64,000 nucleotides of DNA from Vibrio sp. Y2-5 (GTDB lineage Bacteria > Pseudomonadota > Gammaproteobacteria > Enterobacterales > Vibrionaceae), in assembly GCF_014596725.1 (NCBI RefSeq), contig NZ_JACVEG010000001.1:186001-250000 (forward strand), written 5' to 3'. Below, in pieces: positions 27,033 to 36,617 of the stretch. Both the position numbers and the translations under genes were made by a program. A model generated the notes under the pieces. That model searched no databases, was not told the origin of the DNA, and saw only the letters and a program-made list of their open reading frames with translations. Numbering within the stretch: position 1 is the first letter of the stretch; each line of letters starts with the position of its first letter.

Positions 27033-27066
27033 AGGTTCCGTTTCGCTCGAAAAGTCAACGGAACCT
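27033..27066 (+). promoter_or_regulatory. Perfect 10-bp hairpin in the nrdR leader
   Basis: AGGTTCCGTT and its exact complement AACGGAACCT with a 14-nt spacer end 6 bp before the nrdR ribosome-binding site (GGAGG, 27073-27077). No T-run follows, so it is not a terminator. A possible -10 (TAAACT, near 27022) lies just upstream. It could be an operator or a 5'-leader structure. Confidence 0.5.
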
Positions 27067-27081
27067 TACTATGGAGGTGGT

Positions 27082-27531
27082 ATGCATTGTCCTTTTTGTT
27101 CTGAAAACGATACGAAAGTCATCGATTCCCGTCTTGTGGCTGATGGACACCAAGTCCGTCGTCGTCGCCAATGTCTTGCATGTAGCGAACGTTTCACTAC
27201 TTTTGAAACGGCAGAATTAGTGATGCCAAGAGTCATTAAGTCTAATGGTAATCGCGAACCTTTTGATGAAGAAAAAATGATTGGCGGCTTGCAACGAGCA
27301 TTAGAAAAACGCCCTGTGAGCGCAGATTCTATTGAACTTGCGATAAGCACTATTAAATCCAAACTAAGAGCCACTGGTGAGCGAGAAGTGCCTAGCCAGC
27401 TAATCGGTAACCTTGTTATGGATGCACTGAAAGAATTAGATAAAGTTGCCTACATTCGTTTTGCTTCGGTTTATCGTAGCTTCGAAGATGTACGTGAATT
27501 TGGCGAAGAAATTGCCAAGTTAGAAGACTGA
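27082..27531 (+). CDS. nrdR: NrdR, ribonucleotide reductase regulator
   Basis: 149 residues, the usual NrdR length. An N-terminal zinc ribbon (CPFC at 3-6 and CLAC at about 31-34) binds DNA, and an ATP-cone domain (about 49-139; [15 protein letters not shown]) senses dATP/ATP to repress nrd genes. The ATG has a strong GGAGG upstream. It heads the nrdR-ribD-ribE-ribBX-ribH-nusB gene order seen across gammaproteobacteria; no NrdR box was recognised at its own promoter. Confidence 0.96.
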   Translation: MHCPFCSENDTKVIDSRLVADGHQVRRRRQCLACSERFTTFETAELVMPRVIKSNGNREPFDEEKMIGGLQRALEKRPVSADSIELAISTIKSKLRATGEREVPSQLIGNLVMDALKELDKVAYIRFASVYRSFEDVREFGEEIAKLED

Positions 27532-27565
27532 TTTTCAGCGCTCGAAATTTCCTGAATAAGAATAG

Positions 27566-28690
27566 ATGATGCCGAAGTTTACCCCTTTTGATCACCAAAT
27601 GATGACGCGAGCGATTAAGCTCGCTCAAAAAGGTCGCTTTACGACTGCACCCAACCCCAATGTCGGTTGCGTGATTACCCAAGGCGAATCCATCGTTGGT
27701 GAAGGTTTCCATTACCGTGCAGGTGAACCTCATGCCGAAGTTCATGCTTTACGTATGGCAGGCGAATCCTCTCCCGGTGCAACAGCTTATGTCACTTTAG
27801 AGCCATGTTCTCATTACGGACGCACACCTCCATGTGCTGAAGGTTTGATTAACGCCGGCGTATCTAAAGTTATTTGTGCGATGCAAGATCCTAACCCTCA
27901 AGTGTCTGGTCGTGGTATTCAAATGCTACGTGATGCTGGTATTGAAGTGGAAGTTGGTTTGCTTGAAGCGGATGCGAAAGCGTTGAACCCTGCATTCATC
28001 AAACGTATGCAAACAGGCATGCCGTTTGTTCAACTAAAAATGGCCGCCAGCATGGATGGTCAAACCGCACTTGCTAACGGCAAGAGCCAGTGGATTACAT
28101 CGAAACAGGCTCGTCAAAACGTTCAGAGTTATCGAGCTCAAGCTGGAGCAATACTGTCTACAAGTCAAACGGTTATAGATGACAATGCATCATTAACCGT
28201 GCGTTGGAATGAGCTGCCTGAAAGCGTAAAAGAACACTATCCTGAAGCAGAGTTGCGTCAACCCGCTCGCGTTATTTTAGACAGACAGAGTAAATTACAC
28301 CCGCAGTTAGCGCTGTATGCTTCTCACTCACCGGTATTGCGAGTGAGCGAAGAAAATGCTGAAGTCACCGTTGATGTGAACCAATCTGGTCAGTTAGATT
28401 TGCGCCAAACATTTGCGACATTAGCCAAGACGCACAATATCAACCATATTTGGGTAGAAGCTGGAGCGACGCTTGCCAAATCTTTGCTTGAAGAGCAATT
28501 GGTTGACGAGCTTGTTTTGTATTTGGCACCTAAAATAATGGGTAGTGATGGTCGTGGTTTATTCGGCGCGTTTGGCTTAACGGATATGCAGCAAGTGCTG
28601 GATCTTGATATTACAGATTGCCGGCTGGTGGGCTCGGACGTTCGACTTGTCGCCGTACCTAAGCCAATAGAATCAAAAAGAAAAGATTAA
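27566..28690 (+). CDS. ribD: RibD, bifunctional riboflavin deaminase/reductase
   Basis: 374 residues (E. coli 367). The N-terminal deaminase domain (to about 145) has the zinc site HAEVHAL (about 55-61) and PCSHYGRTPPC (about 78-88). The C-terminal reductase domain (about 150-365) has LKMAASMDGQTA. It deaminates and then reduces the GTP-derived pyrimidine in riboflavin synthesis. It is 34 bp after nrdR and 4 bp before ribE. No FMN riboswitch is visible upstream. Confidence 0.95.
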   Translation: MMPKFTPFDHQMMTRAIKLAQKGRFTTAPNPNVGCVITQGESIVGEGFHYRAGEPHAEVHALRMAGESSPGATAYVTLEPCSHYGRTPPCAEGLINAGVSKVICAMQDPNPQVSGRGIQMLRDAGIEVEVGLLEADAKALNPAFIKRMQTGMPFVQLKMAASMDGQTALANGKSQWITSKQARQNVQSYRAQAGAILSTSQTVIDDNASLTVRWNELPESVKEHYPEAELRQPARVILDRQSKLHPQLALYASHSPVLRVSEENAEVTVDVNQSGQLDLRQTFATLAKTHNINHIWVEAGATLAKSLLEEQLVDELVLYLAPKIMGSDGRGLFGAFGLTDMQQVLDLDITDCRLVGSDVRLVAVPKPIESKRKD

Positions 28691-28694
28691 TCAT

Positions 28695-29351
28695 ATGTTT
28701 ACTGGAATTGTCGAAGCGGTCGGCCAACTTACCGCAATCACACCAAAAGGCGAAGACGTCACCATTACTGTCAATGTTGGCAAACTGGATATGTCTGATG
28801 TTAAGTTAGGTGACAGTATTGCAACTAACGGTGTGTGTTTAACTGTCGTGGACTTTAATGACACGAGCTACAGCGCGGACCTATCGCTGGAAACACTGAA
28901 AAAGTCAGGCTTTGCCGATTACAAAGCGGGCGACAAGGTAAACTTGGAGAAAGCAATGTTACCAACCACGCGATTTGGTGGACACATTGTATCGGGTCAC
29001 GTTGATGGTGTTGGTGAGATCGTCGAGCGCAATATCGTAGGCCGAGCTATCGAATTCTGGGTTGAATTACCTGAAGAACTGAATAAATACGTTGCAGAGA
29101 AAGGTTCAATTACCGTTGATGGTATTAGTCTGACCGTCAATGATTTACGCAAGAACGCATTTAAACTGACCATTGTTCCTCACACCACTCAGGAAACCAC
29201 GATTGATTCGTTCCAAGTCGGACGAAAAGTGAATTTGGAAGTGGACGTATTAGCGCGGTACCTAGAGCGTTTACTGCTAGGAAGAGAGCAGGCAAAACAA
29301 CCTGAATCTCGCTTGACGATGGAATTTCTGCAACAGAACGGTTTTGCTTAA
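28695..29351 (+). CDS. ribE: Riboflavin synthase alpha subunit (RibE/RibC)
   Basis: 218 residues made of two similar lumazine-binding halves (MFTGIVE at the start; [14 protein letters not shown] near the middle). It converts two molecules of 6,7-dimethyl-8-ribityllumazine to riboflavin and the pyrimidine precursor. Conserved NGVCLTV and DGISLTVND mark the paired barrels. Called ribC in E. coli. It is 4 bp after ribD. Confidence 0.95.
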   Translation: MFTGIVEAVGQLTAITPKGEDVTITVNVGKLDMSDVKLGDSIATNGVCLTVVDFNDTSYSADLSLETLKKSGFADYKAGDKVNLEKAMLPTTRFGGHIVSGHVDGVGEIVERNIVGRAIEFWVELPEELNKYVAEKGSITVDGISLTVNDLRKNAFKLTIVPHTTQETTIDSFQVGRKVNLEVDVLARYLERLLLGREQAKQPESRLTMEFLQQNGFA

Positions 29352-29419
29352 CTCTGTTCTACTTTAACCCGATTGACTTAACGGAAGTCGCGCAAGCGGC
29401 TAACAATAGGATAAGAATA

Positions 29420-30529
29420 ATGCCAATCAGCACGCCACAAGAAATTATTGAAGATATCCGCCTTGGTAAAATGGTTATCCTGATGGATGACGAAGACCGT
29501 GAGAACGAAGGTGACTTAATTGTTGCAGCGGAACACATCACGCCTGACATCATTAACTTTATGGCGACCCATGGCCGTGGTTTGATCTGTCTAACTATGA
29601 CCAAAGAGCGTTGTGAGAAATTAGGCTTGCCACCGATGGTGCAAGACAACAACGCTCAGTACAGCACTGCTTTCACTGTATCGATTGAAGCGGCAGAAGG
29701 TGTAACTACCGGTATTTCAGCAGCAGACCGCGCTCGTACCGTTCAAGCGGCCGTGGCGAAAGATGCGAAAGCGTCAGATCTTGTGCAGCCGGGACATATA
29801 TTCCCGCTGACAGCTCAAGATGGTGGTGTTTTAATTCGTGCTGGTCACACTGAAGCAGGCTGCGATTTGGCGCGCCTTGCTGGATTAGAGCCATCTTCTG
29901 TGATTGTCGAAATTCTTAATGATGACGGCAGCATGGCTCGTCGCCCTGATTTAGAAATCTTTGCAGAGAAACATGACATCAAGCTCGGTACTATCGCTGC
30001 ACTGATTGAACACCGCAATAACACAGAAACGACGATTGAACGTGTAGCCAAGTGCAAACTGCCAACAGAATACGGTGAGTTTGAACTGATTACCTACCGT
30101 GACATCATCGATAACCAAGTTCATTTTGCGATGCAAAAAGGCGACGTAACGGAAAACGCTCCGCTGGTTCGTGTGCATCTACAAGATACCTTCACCGACA
30201 TTCTTCACAGCAACAGAAGTGCTGACCGCAGTTGGACTCTGCAAAGTGCGATGAAACGCATTGCTGAAGAAGGCGGTGTGTTGGTCATTTTGGGTAATGA
30301 AGAATCGAGTGAGCTATTGGTTCACCGCATCAAAATGTTTGAACAGCAAGACAGCGGTGATGCTCCAGCCATGGCTAAGAAGCAGGGCACCTCACGTCGC
30401 GTAGGGGTGGGCTCGCAAATTCTTGCTGATTTGGGTGTTCGTGATATGCGCTTGCTCTCTTCACCAAACAAAAAATACCACGCGCTAGGTGGCTTTGGTC
30501 TGAACGTTGTTGAGTACGTTTGCGAGTAA
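29420..30529 (+). CDS. ribB: RibBX-type protein: DHBP synthase fused to a degenerate GTP cyclohydrolase II domain
   Basis: 369 residues. The N-terminal domain (about 1-200) is 3,4-dihydroxy-2-butanone-4-phosphate synthase, with the signature [20 protein letters not shown] and the [16 protein letters not shown] block. The C-terminal part resembles RibA by position, and [18 protein letters not shown] is recognisable. The RibA zinc-binding cysteines and the catalytic RGIGL region are absent. This fits the RibBX variant described in Proteobacteria, in which the second domain has lost cyclohydrolase activity; a separate ribA must exist elsewhere. Often labelled RibBA by databases. Confidence 0.9.
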   Translation: MPISTPQEIIEDIRLGKMVILMDDEDRENEGDLIVAAEHITPDIINFMATHGRGLICLTMTKERCEKLGLPPMVQDNNAQYSTAFTVSIEAAEGVTTGISAADRARTVQAAVAKDAKASDLVQPGHIFPLTAQDGGVLIRAGHTEAGCDLARLAGLEPSSVIVEILNDDGSMARRPDLEIFAEKHDIKLGTIAALIEHRNNTETTIERVAKCKLPTEYGEFELITYRDIIDNQVHFAMQKGDVTENAPLVRVHLQDTFTDILHSNRSADRSWTLQSAMKRIAEEGGVLVILGNEESSELLVHRIKMFEQQDSGDAPAMAKKQGTSRRVGVGSQILADLGVRDMRLLSSPNKKYHALGGFGLNVVEYVCE

Positions 30530-30551
30530 TCCAAAGCTAGGCGTTAAAATG

Positions 30552-30580
30552 AACCCGTAATAGATTTCTATTGCGGGTTA
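30552..30580 (+). terminator. Hairpin after ribBX
   Basis: A 12-bp stem AACCCGTAATAG/CTATTGCGGGTT (one wobble pair) with a 4-nt loop and a weak T-tract (AAATTT), 20 bp beyond the ribBX stop. Probable partial terminator. Confidence 0.55.
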
Positions 30581-30722
30581 AATTTCATCATGATTTTTAA
30601 ATCAAGTGATTGAATGTTGGTTATTCATAACCAAGCGAGCCAATTTCCATTAGATATAGCTCACAAACTTGTGCTAGAATCCGGCGATTCTCACTTGATG
30701 AACCAGAGTTAAAGGAAAGCTT

Positions 30723-31193
30723 ATGAAAGTGATAGAAGGTGGTTTCCCAGCACCCAATGCAAAAGTAGCGATTGTGATTTCTCGTTTCAACAGTTTTATT
30801 AACGAAAGTCTATTGTCTGGTGCCATCGACACTTTGAAGCGTCACGGTCAGGTGAGCGACGATAACATCACAGTGGTTCGCTGCCCAGGTGCAGTAGAAC
30901 TTCCTCTTACTGCACAACGTGTTGCAAAAACAGGTAAATTTGACGCTATCGTTTCTCTAGGCTCAGTGATCCGTGGTGGTACACCACACTTTGACTATGT
31001 TTGTAGTGAAATGAATAAAGGTTTGGCACAAGTGTCTATGGAGTTCAGCATTCCAGTGGCATTTGGTGTACTAACTGTTGATACAATCGATCAAGCTATT
31101 GAACGCGCAGGAACCAAGGCTGGTAATAAAGGTGCAGAAGCTGCACTAAGCGCACTTGAGATGATTAACGTTCTTTCTGAAATTGATTCCTAA
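30723..31193 (+). CDS. ribH: RibH, lumazine synthase
   Basis: 156 residues (E. coli RibE 156). Condenses the ribityl-aminopyrimidine with dihydroxybutanone phosphate to lumazine, acting as a large shell-like oligomer. Motifs: [12 protein letters not shown] (about 20-31), CPGAVELPL (about 56-64) and the [14 protein letters not shown] block with the catalytic His. The ATG has AAAGGAAAG upstream. It overlaps the nusB start by one base (TAATG), and a possible promoter -10 (TAGAAT) lies near 30673. Confidence 0.95.
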   Translation: MKVIEGGFPAPNAKVAIVISRFNSFINESLLSGAIDTLKRHGQVSDDNITVVRCPGAVELPLTAQRVAKTGKFDAIVSLGSVIRGGTPHFDYVCSEMNKGLAQVSMEFSIPVAFGVLTVDTIDQAIERAGTKAGNKGAEAALSALEMINVLSEIDS

Positions 31194-31663
31194 TGGGGGC
31201 CAGTGTGAAACCAGCCGCACGTCGTAATGCACGTCAATTTGCGCTACAAGCTATTTATTCGTGGCAAATTACTAAAGATAATGTTGCAACAATTGAAGAG
31301 CAATTTTTATCAAATGGTAAGTATGATGAAGAAGAGCATCACGCATCTGAACCAGCTTTAGCTGCGCCAGAAACTGACGTTGTTTATTTTCGCGACCTTT
31401 TAGCGGGTGTCGTGCTTAACCACATGGAACTTGATAGCAAGCTAAGACCTTTTGTGTCTCGCCCAATGCAAGATCTAGATATGATGGAGCTAGCATTGCT
31501 TCGCCTTGCAATGTACGAGATGACTCGTCGTGATGATGTACCTTATAAAGTTGTTATCAACGAAGCGATTGAGCTAGCGAAAGTATTCGCAGCAGAAGAT
31601 AGCCATAAGTTTGTTAACGGTGTGCTTGATAAAGCAGCGCCGCACGTACGTAAAAAATCGTAA
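31193..31663 (+). CDS. nusB: NusB, transcription antitermination factor
   Basis: 156 residues, all-helical. NusB with NusE (S10) binds boxA in rRNA leaders for antitermination. Conserved [12 protein letters not shown] near the N-terminus and the [16 protein letters not shown] and FVNGVLDK blocks near the C-terminus. The start overlaps the ribH stop, which is usual for this gene pair. A terminator follows, so ribH-nusB form one unit. Confidence 0.96.
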   Translation: MGASVKPAARRNARQFALQAIYSWQITKDNVATIEEQFLSNGKYDEEEHHASEPALAAPETDVVYFRDLLAGVVLNHMELDSKLRPFVSRPMQDLDMMELALLRLAMYEMTRRDDVPYKVVINEAIELAKVFAAEDSHKFVNGVLDKAAPHVRKKS

Positions 31664-31678
31664 TTCGATTTAGCATAT

Positions 31679-31706
31679 AAAGGTCAGCAATTGCTGACCT
31701 TTTTTA
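31679..31706 (+). terminator. Terminator of ribH-nusB
   Basis: Perfect stem AAGGTCAGCAA/TTGCTGACCTT with a T-rich tail (T6), 16 bp after the nusB stop. Confidence 0.92.
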
Positions 31707-31751
31707 TATCGTAATTATCTGATGTCTATTCGACAGGATTGGAATGACCGA

Positions 31752-32726
31752 ATGTTTGGTGAATTTAACCTAATCGATAAATATTTTTCTGCTCGTCAAA
31801 CTCAGCGTAAAGATGTCCACCTTGCGCTTGGGGATGATTGTGCGATAGTAAAAGCGCCAGAAGGCGTACGTATAGCTATCAGTACAGATACCTTAGTCGC
31901 AGGTACTCACTTCTTAGCCGATGCAAATCCTGCTTGGGTTGCGCACAAAGCATTAGCTTCAAACATCAGTGATTTAGCGGCAATGGGAGCTACGCCTGCT
32001 TGGGTCTCAATGGCGTTAACTTTACCTTCTATTGATGAAGCTTGGCTCAAGCCATTTTGTGACGCTTTTTTCGAACTCGCGAATTACTACAATATCCAGC
32101 TTATTGGTGGAGATACCACTAAAGGCCCTCTCAGTATCAGTTTAACTGTGCAAGGGTTTGTTCCGGATAACCGGGCTTTGACCCGCTCGGGCGCAAAAGT
32201 GGGTGACTGGATTTATGTCACTGGTGAATTAGGTGACAGTCAGGCTGGGCTAAGTGTCATACTTGACGCTAAAAAAAGGCATGAACCTTTCGCTTTGGAA
32301 CTGGAAAAAAGTCATTATATTTCTCATCCGAGAGTCTTGGCGGGGCAAGCTTTATTGAACGTCGCTTCGTCCGCGATTGATATTTCCGATGGTCTTATTG
32401 CAGATTTAAAGCATATTTTGAACCGTTCACAAGTTGGCGCCTCTATTGATACCAGTTTGCTGCCGATTTCCAAAGAGCTCATCCAATTCCTTGGTGATAT
32501 CTCCGCAGCTCAAAAATGTGCTTTAACCAGTGGCGAAGAGTACGAGTTATGTTTTACGGTGCCAGAGCAGAATAAAGGTTCGCTTGAAAGTGTGCTCGCG
32601 CATACGGGAACCAAGGTAACCTGTATCGGTCAAATTCGACCTCATGGCACATTTGAGCTACACCACAAAGGTAACAAGCTGAATTGGTCATTGAAAGGAT
32701 ACGACCACTTTAAGGCTGATGTATAA
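31752..32726 (+). CDS. thiL: ThiL, thiamine-monophosphate kinase
   Basis: 324 residues (E. coli 325). Phosphorylates thiamine monophosphate to the active diphosphate. Motifs: LGDDCAIV (about 26-33), the ISTDTLVAGTHF Mg-ATP strand, LIGGDTTKG and DISDGLIADL. The ATG at 31752 matches the E. coli start (xxxGEFxLI-x-YF) and has GGA upstream; an in-frame ATG 10 codons earlier has no ribosome-binding site. It is 9 bp before pgpA. No TPP riboswitch is visible. Confidence 0.94.
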   Translation: MFGEFNLIDKYFSARQTQRKDVHLALGDDCAIVKAPEGVRIAISTDTLVAGTHFLADANPAWVAHKALASNISDLAAMGATPAWVSMALTLPSIDEAWLKPFCDAFFELANYYNIQLIGGDTTKGPLSISLTVQGFVPDNRALTRSGAKVGDWIYVTGELGDSQAGLSVILDAKKRHEPFALELEKSHYISHPRVLAGQALLNVASSAIDISDGLIADLKHILNRSQVGASIDTSLLPISKELIQFLGDISAAQKCALTSGEEYELCFTVPEQNKGSLESVLAHTGTKVTCIGQIRPHGTFELHHKGNKLNWSLKGYDHFKADV

Positions 32727-32735
32727 GGTAGAAGT

Positions 32736-33242
32736 ATGACGAACCCTAAATCACTTATTTCATTAAGTAATCCTTGGCATTTGCTGGCTACAGGTTTTGG
32801 AAGCGGCTTATCGCCAATCGTTCCTGGTACCATGGGAACACTGGCTTCAGTGCCATTTTACCTGCTGCTTGTGCAGTTACCTTTGTGGCTGTATGTATCC
32901 GTGGTAATTGTCGCCAGTATCGTCGGAGTTAAAATTTGCCAAATCACTTCCGATGACATGAAAGTGCATGACCATGGCTCGATTGTCTGGGATGAGTTCG
33001 CAGGCTTTTGGATCACTATGTTGGTAGTGCCTCTGTTTAACCTGCCTGTTTTCGATTGGAAATGGCTTGTGACAGGCTTTGTCTTGTTCCGCTTTTTCGA
33101 CATGGTAAAACCTTGGCCAATTGGTTGGTTAGACAAGCGTATTCATGGCGGACTGGGTATTATGGTTGATGATTTAGTGGCGGGAGTGATGTCCGCCATC
33201 AGCCTTGGACTGATTGGCTATTGGGCGGGTTGGATGGTCTAA
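32736..33242 (+). CDS. pgpA: PgpA, phosphatidylglycerophosphatase A
   Basis: 168 residues, inner-membrane enzyme that removes the phosphate from phosphatidylglycerol phosphate in phospholipid synthesis. Visible blocks: GFGSGLSPIVPGTMGTLASV (about 22-41), IVWDEFAGFWITM (about 85-97) and the C-terminal HGGLGIMVDDLVAG with conserved acidic residues. Three to four hydrophobic segments. It follows thiL by 9 bp, as in E. coli. Confidence 0.95.
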   Translation: MTNPKSLISLSNPWHLLATGFGSGLSPIVPGTMGTLASVPFYLLLVQLPLWLYVSVVIVASIVGVKICQITSDDMKVHDHGSIVWDEFAGFWITMLVVPLFNLPVFDWKWLVTGFVLFRFFDMVKPWPIGWLDKRIHGGLGIMVDDLVAGVMSAISLGLIGYWAGWMV

Positions 33243-33266
33243 TCTCTCGGTATTCTTGCTAGAAAA

Positions 33267-33294
33267 AATTAAGGTTCCCAATGGGAACCTTTTC
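33267..33294 (+). terminator. Terminator of thiL-pgpA
   Basis: Stem AAGGTTCCC/GGGAACCTT with a 3-nt loop, A-run before and T4 after; may work in both directions between pgpA and the converging yaeH gene. Confidence 0.8.
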
Positions 33295-33312
33295 TGCATT
33301 AAACCGCTGAGT

Positions 33313-33693
33313 TTACAGTTTTTCGAGGTCTGCTTCGATTTCCGCTATCTTGCTTGCTACCACTTTTTCCAAATGGCGAAGATCTTTCAATATCTTCTGT
33401 TTAACATCGATTTCTTCTGGTGTCTCATGTCGGGTTATCTTGTTGAGTTCATCAATAATCAACGTTAAGTTGCGGTTGATTTCTGTGATCTCTTTATATT
33501 GATGACTTCCACTGTCAACCAAAACGCTTTTTTTCTGCCTTGGGTATTTGAATTTTACACTTTTGGCGAATAATTCACCTTTTTGCTTCTTAAAGTAGAT
33601 TTTTAACACATCTTTTTGCGCCTCTTGGCGTAAAGAGTAGCGTTCAATCTGGCTAGGATCATGAATTCCTAAGCCATTGAGGTGTGGAAACAT
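33313..33693 (-). CDS. yaeH: YaeH, UPF0325 family protein
   Basis: 126 residues, clearly orthologous to E. coli YaeH (128 residues; UPF0325/DUF3461): RYSLRQEA near residues 19-26, [20 protein letters not shown], the IIDEL run, and [10 protein letters not shown] near the C-terminus. Small, charged, helical, no signal peptide; function unknown. In E. coli it is near dapD-glnD-map-rpsB; here dapD is missing from between yaeH and glnD. Confidence 0.92.
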   Translation of the reverse strand: MFPHLNGLGIHDPSQIERYSLRQEAQKDVLKIYFKKQKGELFAKSVKFKYPRQKKSVLVDSGSHQYKEITEINRNLTLIIDELNKITRHETPEEIDVKQKILKDLRHLEKVVASKIAEIEADLEKL

Positions 33694-33730
33694 AAGCGAC
33701 CTCTAGGTTTGTGTTTTACATCAATTTTAT

Positions 33731-33764
33731 AGGGTCTGAACAGTGTGAAATTTAGACAGACCCT
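33731..33764. other. Inverted repeat between glnD and yaeH
   Basis: Perfect 8-bp stem AGGGTCTG/CAGACCCT with an 18-nt spacer. On the reverse strand only a poor T-tract follows, so it may be a weak glnD terminator or simply an intergenic hairpin. Confidence 0.35.
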
Positions 33765-33854
33765 GAGGTAAATGTAGCAGTCCCTAAGTGTGTTAGATAG
33801 CTGATTTTGCTTAAATCGATCAAGTTGTGGACAAGATCGCTATTTATCACAGTT

Positions 33855-36494
33855 TCAATCTGGTGCGAGCTCTAAAACATTTTCGATTAGTCGTTCACGT
33901 AATAGGGCTTCTTCTTCTTCGCTCAGCTTGTTTCCTTGTGGGCTGGTTAAGATAAATAAGTCTTCTGCCCGTTCGCCCATGGTCGTGATCTTCGCGGCAT
34001 GGAGATCCAAATTCAGCTCTGAGAAGGTAGCACCGACAGTCGCTAACAGCCCCGGAGTATCAAGAGCGACGAATTCCATCAGCGTGCGCTTTTTACTTCG
34101 AGTAGGCAGAAAGTCGATAGTAGTTTTTACTGTAAAATGCTTCAGTTGACGCGGCAGACGACGAGTTTTTATCTCAAGAGCACTTTCGCTTTTTAGCACG
34201 TTGATAATGTGCTTGCTTAATGCCTGATGGCGGGACTCTTCAATCACCTCACCATTTTGGTCGAGCACCATAAAGGTATCGAGAACATAACCGTCTTTAC
34301 TCGTCATGATCTGTGCGTCATGGACGTTAAGGTTGCGTCTGTCCAACTCACCCACCACTTTGGCAAAGAGGGAAGGTTGGTCTTTGGTGTAGACAAATAT
34401 CTCTGTACCGCCACGAGGCGCTCGTTTACTCAATATCACTAATGGTTGCGTTGGATCTTTGTGGCGCAGCAAATGAGTGCAGTGCCAAGCAATTTGTTTG
34501 TGAGTGTGACGTAAGAAGTAGTCTGCTTTAAAGCGTTGCCAGAGCAATTCAATCTCTCTGCTACTAAAGCCTTCTTTACGTAACAAAGCTGACGCGAGCT
34601 GTTGGTTGTGGCGTATGCGGTCACGCACATCAACAGGATTTTCTAATCCGCGGCGTAGGGCACGTTGAGTGGAGTAGAAAAGCTCAGCAAGCAGCGTTCT
34701 TTTCCAGCTATTCCATAGATCTGGATTGGTTGCACAGATATCGGCAACCGTCAAACAAACCAAATATTCCAAGTATTCTTCGTCACGGACTTTTTTCGCA
34801 AATTCGATGATGACTTCAGGATCGTAAATATCTCGGCGCTGCGCAGTGACAGACATCAGCAGGTGATTGAGTACTAACCAAGAGACGAGCTTGGCTTCCG
34901 GTTTTGATAGCCCGTGCTCAATACAGAAATCGTAAGCTTCTTCAGCACCAATCTCTGAGTGATCGCCACCTCGTCCTTTACCAATGTCATGGAAAATAGC
35001 TGCCAGAATGAGCAACTCTTTTTTCTGCAATTTCGGATAGATTTCGCAACAGATGGGGTGTCTGTCGTGATTGGCAGGATCACCAAAGGTATTGATGTGT
35101 TTAAGAAGGCGGATACTGTGTTCATCAACGGTGTAAGCATGGAACAGGTCGAATTGCATCTGACCTACGATTTGGCTCCATTGGGGTAAATATGCCGCCA
35201 AAACCCCCAGTTTGTGCATTAAGCTGAAGGCTTTGTGCAACGCATTCGGGTGGCGAACCAGTTCCATAAATTTCTCACGAGCTTCAGGAATGGTATGCAA
35301 GAATTTGTTCAAACGACGGCGTGCAGTGCGTAGCTGGCGCATGGTTGCCGGAGCCACTCCATCAATAGTTGAGTCGTTGGCGATATGGAGAAACATATCC
35401 AAAATCGTTTCTGGTCTTGCTTGGAACAGTGCTGGTTTTCTTGCTTCTATCAAGCTACCACGACGTTGGAAATCTTCATCAAGAACGACAGGATCGCATT
35501 CTTCACCATTGTTTAAGATGGCTTGATCGAACAGTTTTAACAGCATTTTGTTGAGTTCTGCAACTCGGCGAACCGTGCGGTAGAACTCTTTCATCATCAT
35601 TTCAACAGCTCGGTTACCTTCCCCAGTAAAACCTAAGTGTTCTGCAACTTGTGCTTGTAAGCCAAACGTCAAGCGGTTGTCGTAGCGTTTGAGTTCCATG
35701 TGAAGTGCAAAGCGCACTCGCCAGAGAAAGTCTTGGCATTCAACCAGCTCGCGATATTCAGCATCGGTCAAAAATCCGTAACGGCTCATTTCATAAAGCG
35801 AGGTTGCACCAAAGTGGCGGCGGGCAACCCAACTGAGAGTGTGAATATCACGCAGACCACCGGGAGTGGACTTAATATCTGGTTCAAGGTTGTAGGTTGT
35901 ATCGTGATAACGTGCATGGCGTTCACGCTGTTCTTGAATTTTGGCTTTATAAAAGGTTTCGCTTGGCCAGAAAGATTCAGAATGAATCAGCATTTTTAAG
36001 CGGTGGAAGGTATCTTCGCTGCCTGCTAATAATCGTGCTTCTTGTAAGTTTGTTGCCACAGTCAGATCTGCGCGACCAATTTCTGAACATTCATCAACGG
36101 TGCGAACGGCGTGTCCCACTTCTAAGCGTAAATCCCAAAGCAGAGTAATAAATTCGCTGACTTTGCGTTCTGTCTCTTCGGAAATTTTGTTGTTCGAGAT
36201 GATTAAAATATCGATGTCAGAAAGCGGATGAAGTTCACCTCGTCCATAGCCGCCTACCGCGACTAAGCCAAGCTCTGGGATATCCATAAAACCGAAATAT
36301 TTCCATAAACGATGCAGGAGTAAATCCATATACTCTGAACGTCCTAGAACAAGATCAGTCACAGGGTGATGATTCAAAAATTCTTGCTTTTGATATTGGG
36401 CAAAATGTTCAAGTTGTTGTTTTAACTCACTGACGTTTAGTTGTTCATCAGTAAAAGTTAAAGGAGACTGAAAAGGCATAGTTAAAGCATCCAT
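33855..36494 (-). CDS. glnD: GlnD, PII uridylyltransferase/uridylyl-removing enzyme
   Basis: 879 residues (E. coli 890). Senses glutamine and adds or removes UMP on PII (GlnB, encoded here at 59458). Domains in order: nucleotidyltransferase (GGYGRGELHPLSDIDIL, about 82-98), a helical linker, an HD hydrolase (FHDIGKGRGGDHSEIG, about 505-520) and two ACT domains (about 700 to the end). All catalytic motifs look intact. A methionine five codons downstream is an alternative start; the first has GAG at 7 bp and is kept. Confidence 0.96.
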   Translation of the reverse strand: MDALTMPFQSPLTFTDEQLNVSELKQQLEHFAQYQKQEFLNHHPVTDLVLGRSEYMDLLLHRLWKYFGFMDIPELGLVAVGGYGRGELHPLSDIDILIISNNKISEETERKVSEFITLLWDLRLEVGHAVRTVDECSEIGRADLTVATNLQEARLLAGSEDTFHRLKMLIHSESFWPSETFYKAKIQEQRERHARYHDTTYNLEPDIKSTPGGLRDIHTLSWVARRHFGATSLYEMSRYGFLTDAEYRELVECQDFLWRVRFALHMELKRYDNRLTFGLQAQVAEHLGFTGEGNRAVEMMMKEFYRTVRRVAELNKMLLKLFDQAILNNGEECDPVVLDEDFQRRGSLIEARKPALFQARPETILDMFLHIANDSTIDGVAPATMRQLRTARRRLNKFLHTIPEAREKFMELVRHPNALHKAFSLMHKLGVLAAYLPQWSQIVGQMQFDLFHAYTVDEHSIRLLKHINTFGDPANHDRHPICCEIYPKLQKKELLILAAIFHDIGKGRGGDHSEIGAEEAYDFCIEHGLSKPEAKLVSWLVLNHLLMSVTAQRRDIYDPEVIIEFAKKVRDEEYLEYLVCLTVADICATNPDLWNSWKRTLLAELFYSTQRALRRGLENPVDVRDRIRHNQQLASALLRKEGFSSREIELLWQRFKADYFLRHTHKQIAWHCTHLLRHKDPTQPLVILSKRAPRGGTEIFVYTKDQPSLFAKVVGELDRRNLNVHDAQIMTSKDGYVLDTFMVLDQNGEVIEESRHQALSKHIINVLKSESALEIKTRRLPRQLKHFTVKTTIDFLPTRSKKRTLMEFVALDTPGLLATVGATFSELNLDLHAAKITTMGERAEDLFILTSPQGNKLSEEEEALLRERLIENVLELAPD

Positions 36495-36561
36495 GCTGGT
36501 ATCTCGTTTTGAGATAACAATTAAGTATGTGTTGAAATGAATCTAACAGATAAGAACAGAT

Positions 36562-36592
36562 AAAAAAATATCCCTGAGAGCAGGGATATTTA
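36562..36592 (-). terminator. Terminator of map
   Basis: Stem AAATATCCCTG/CAGGGATATTT with a 4-nt loop followed by a T7 run on the reverse strand, between map and glnD. glnD is therefore likely to have its own promoter. Confidence 0.88.
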
Positions 36593-36617
36593 TATAAGTA
36601 TGCAATTTTACTAACGC

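Noticed and set aside
27532..30722. FMN riboswitch in the riboflavin cluster
   Set aside because: The gaps before ribD, ribE, ribBX and ribH are short or lack the conserved FMN-aptamer segments. In Vibrio the riboswitch is, as far as I know, at a separate ribB gene.
31664..31751. TPP riboswitch before thiL
   Set aside because: Only a terminator fits in this gap; the aptamer core (CUGAGA, ACCUGA) is absent.
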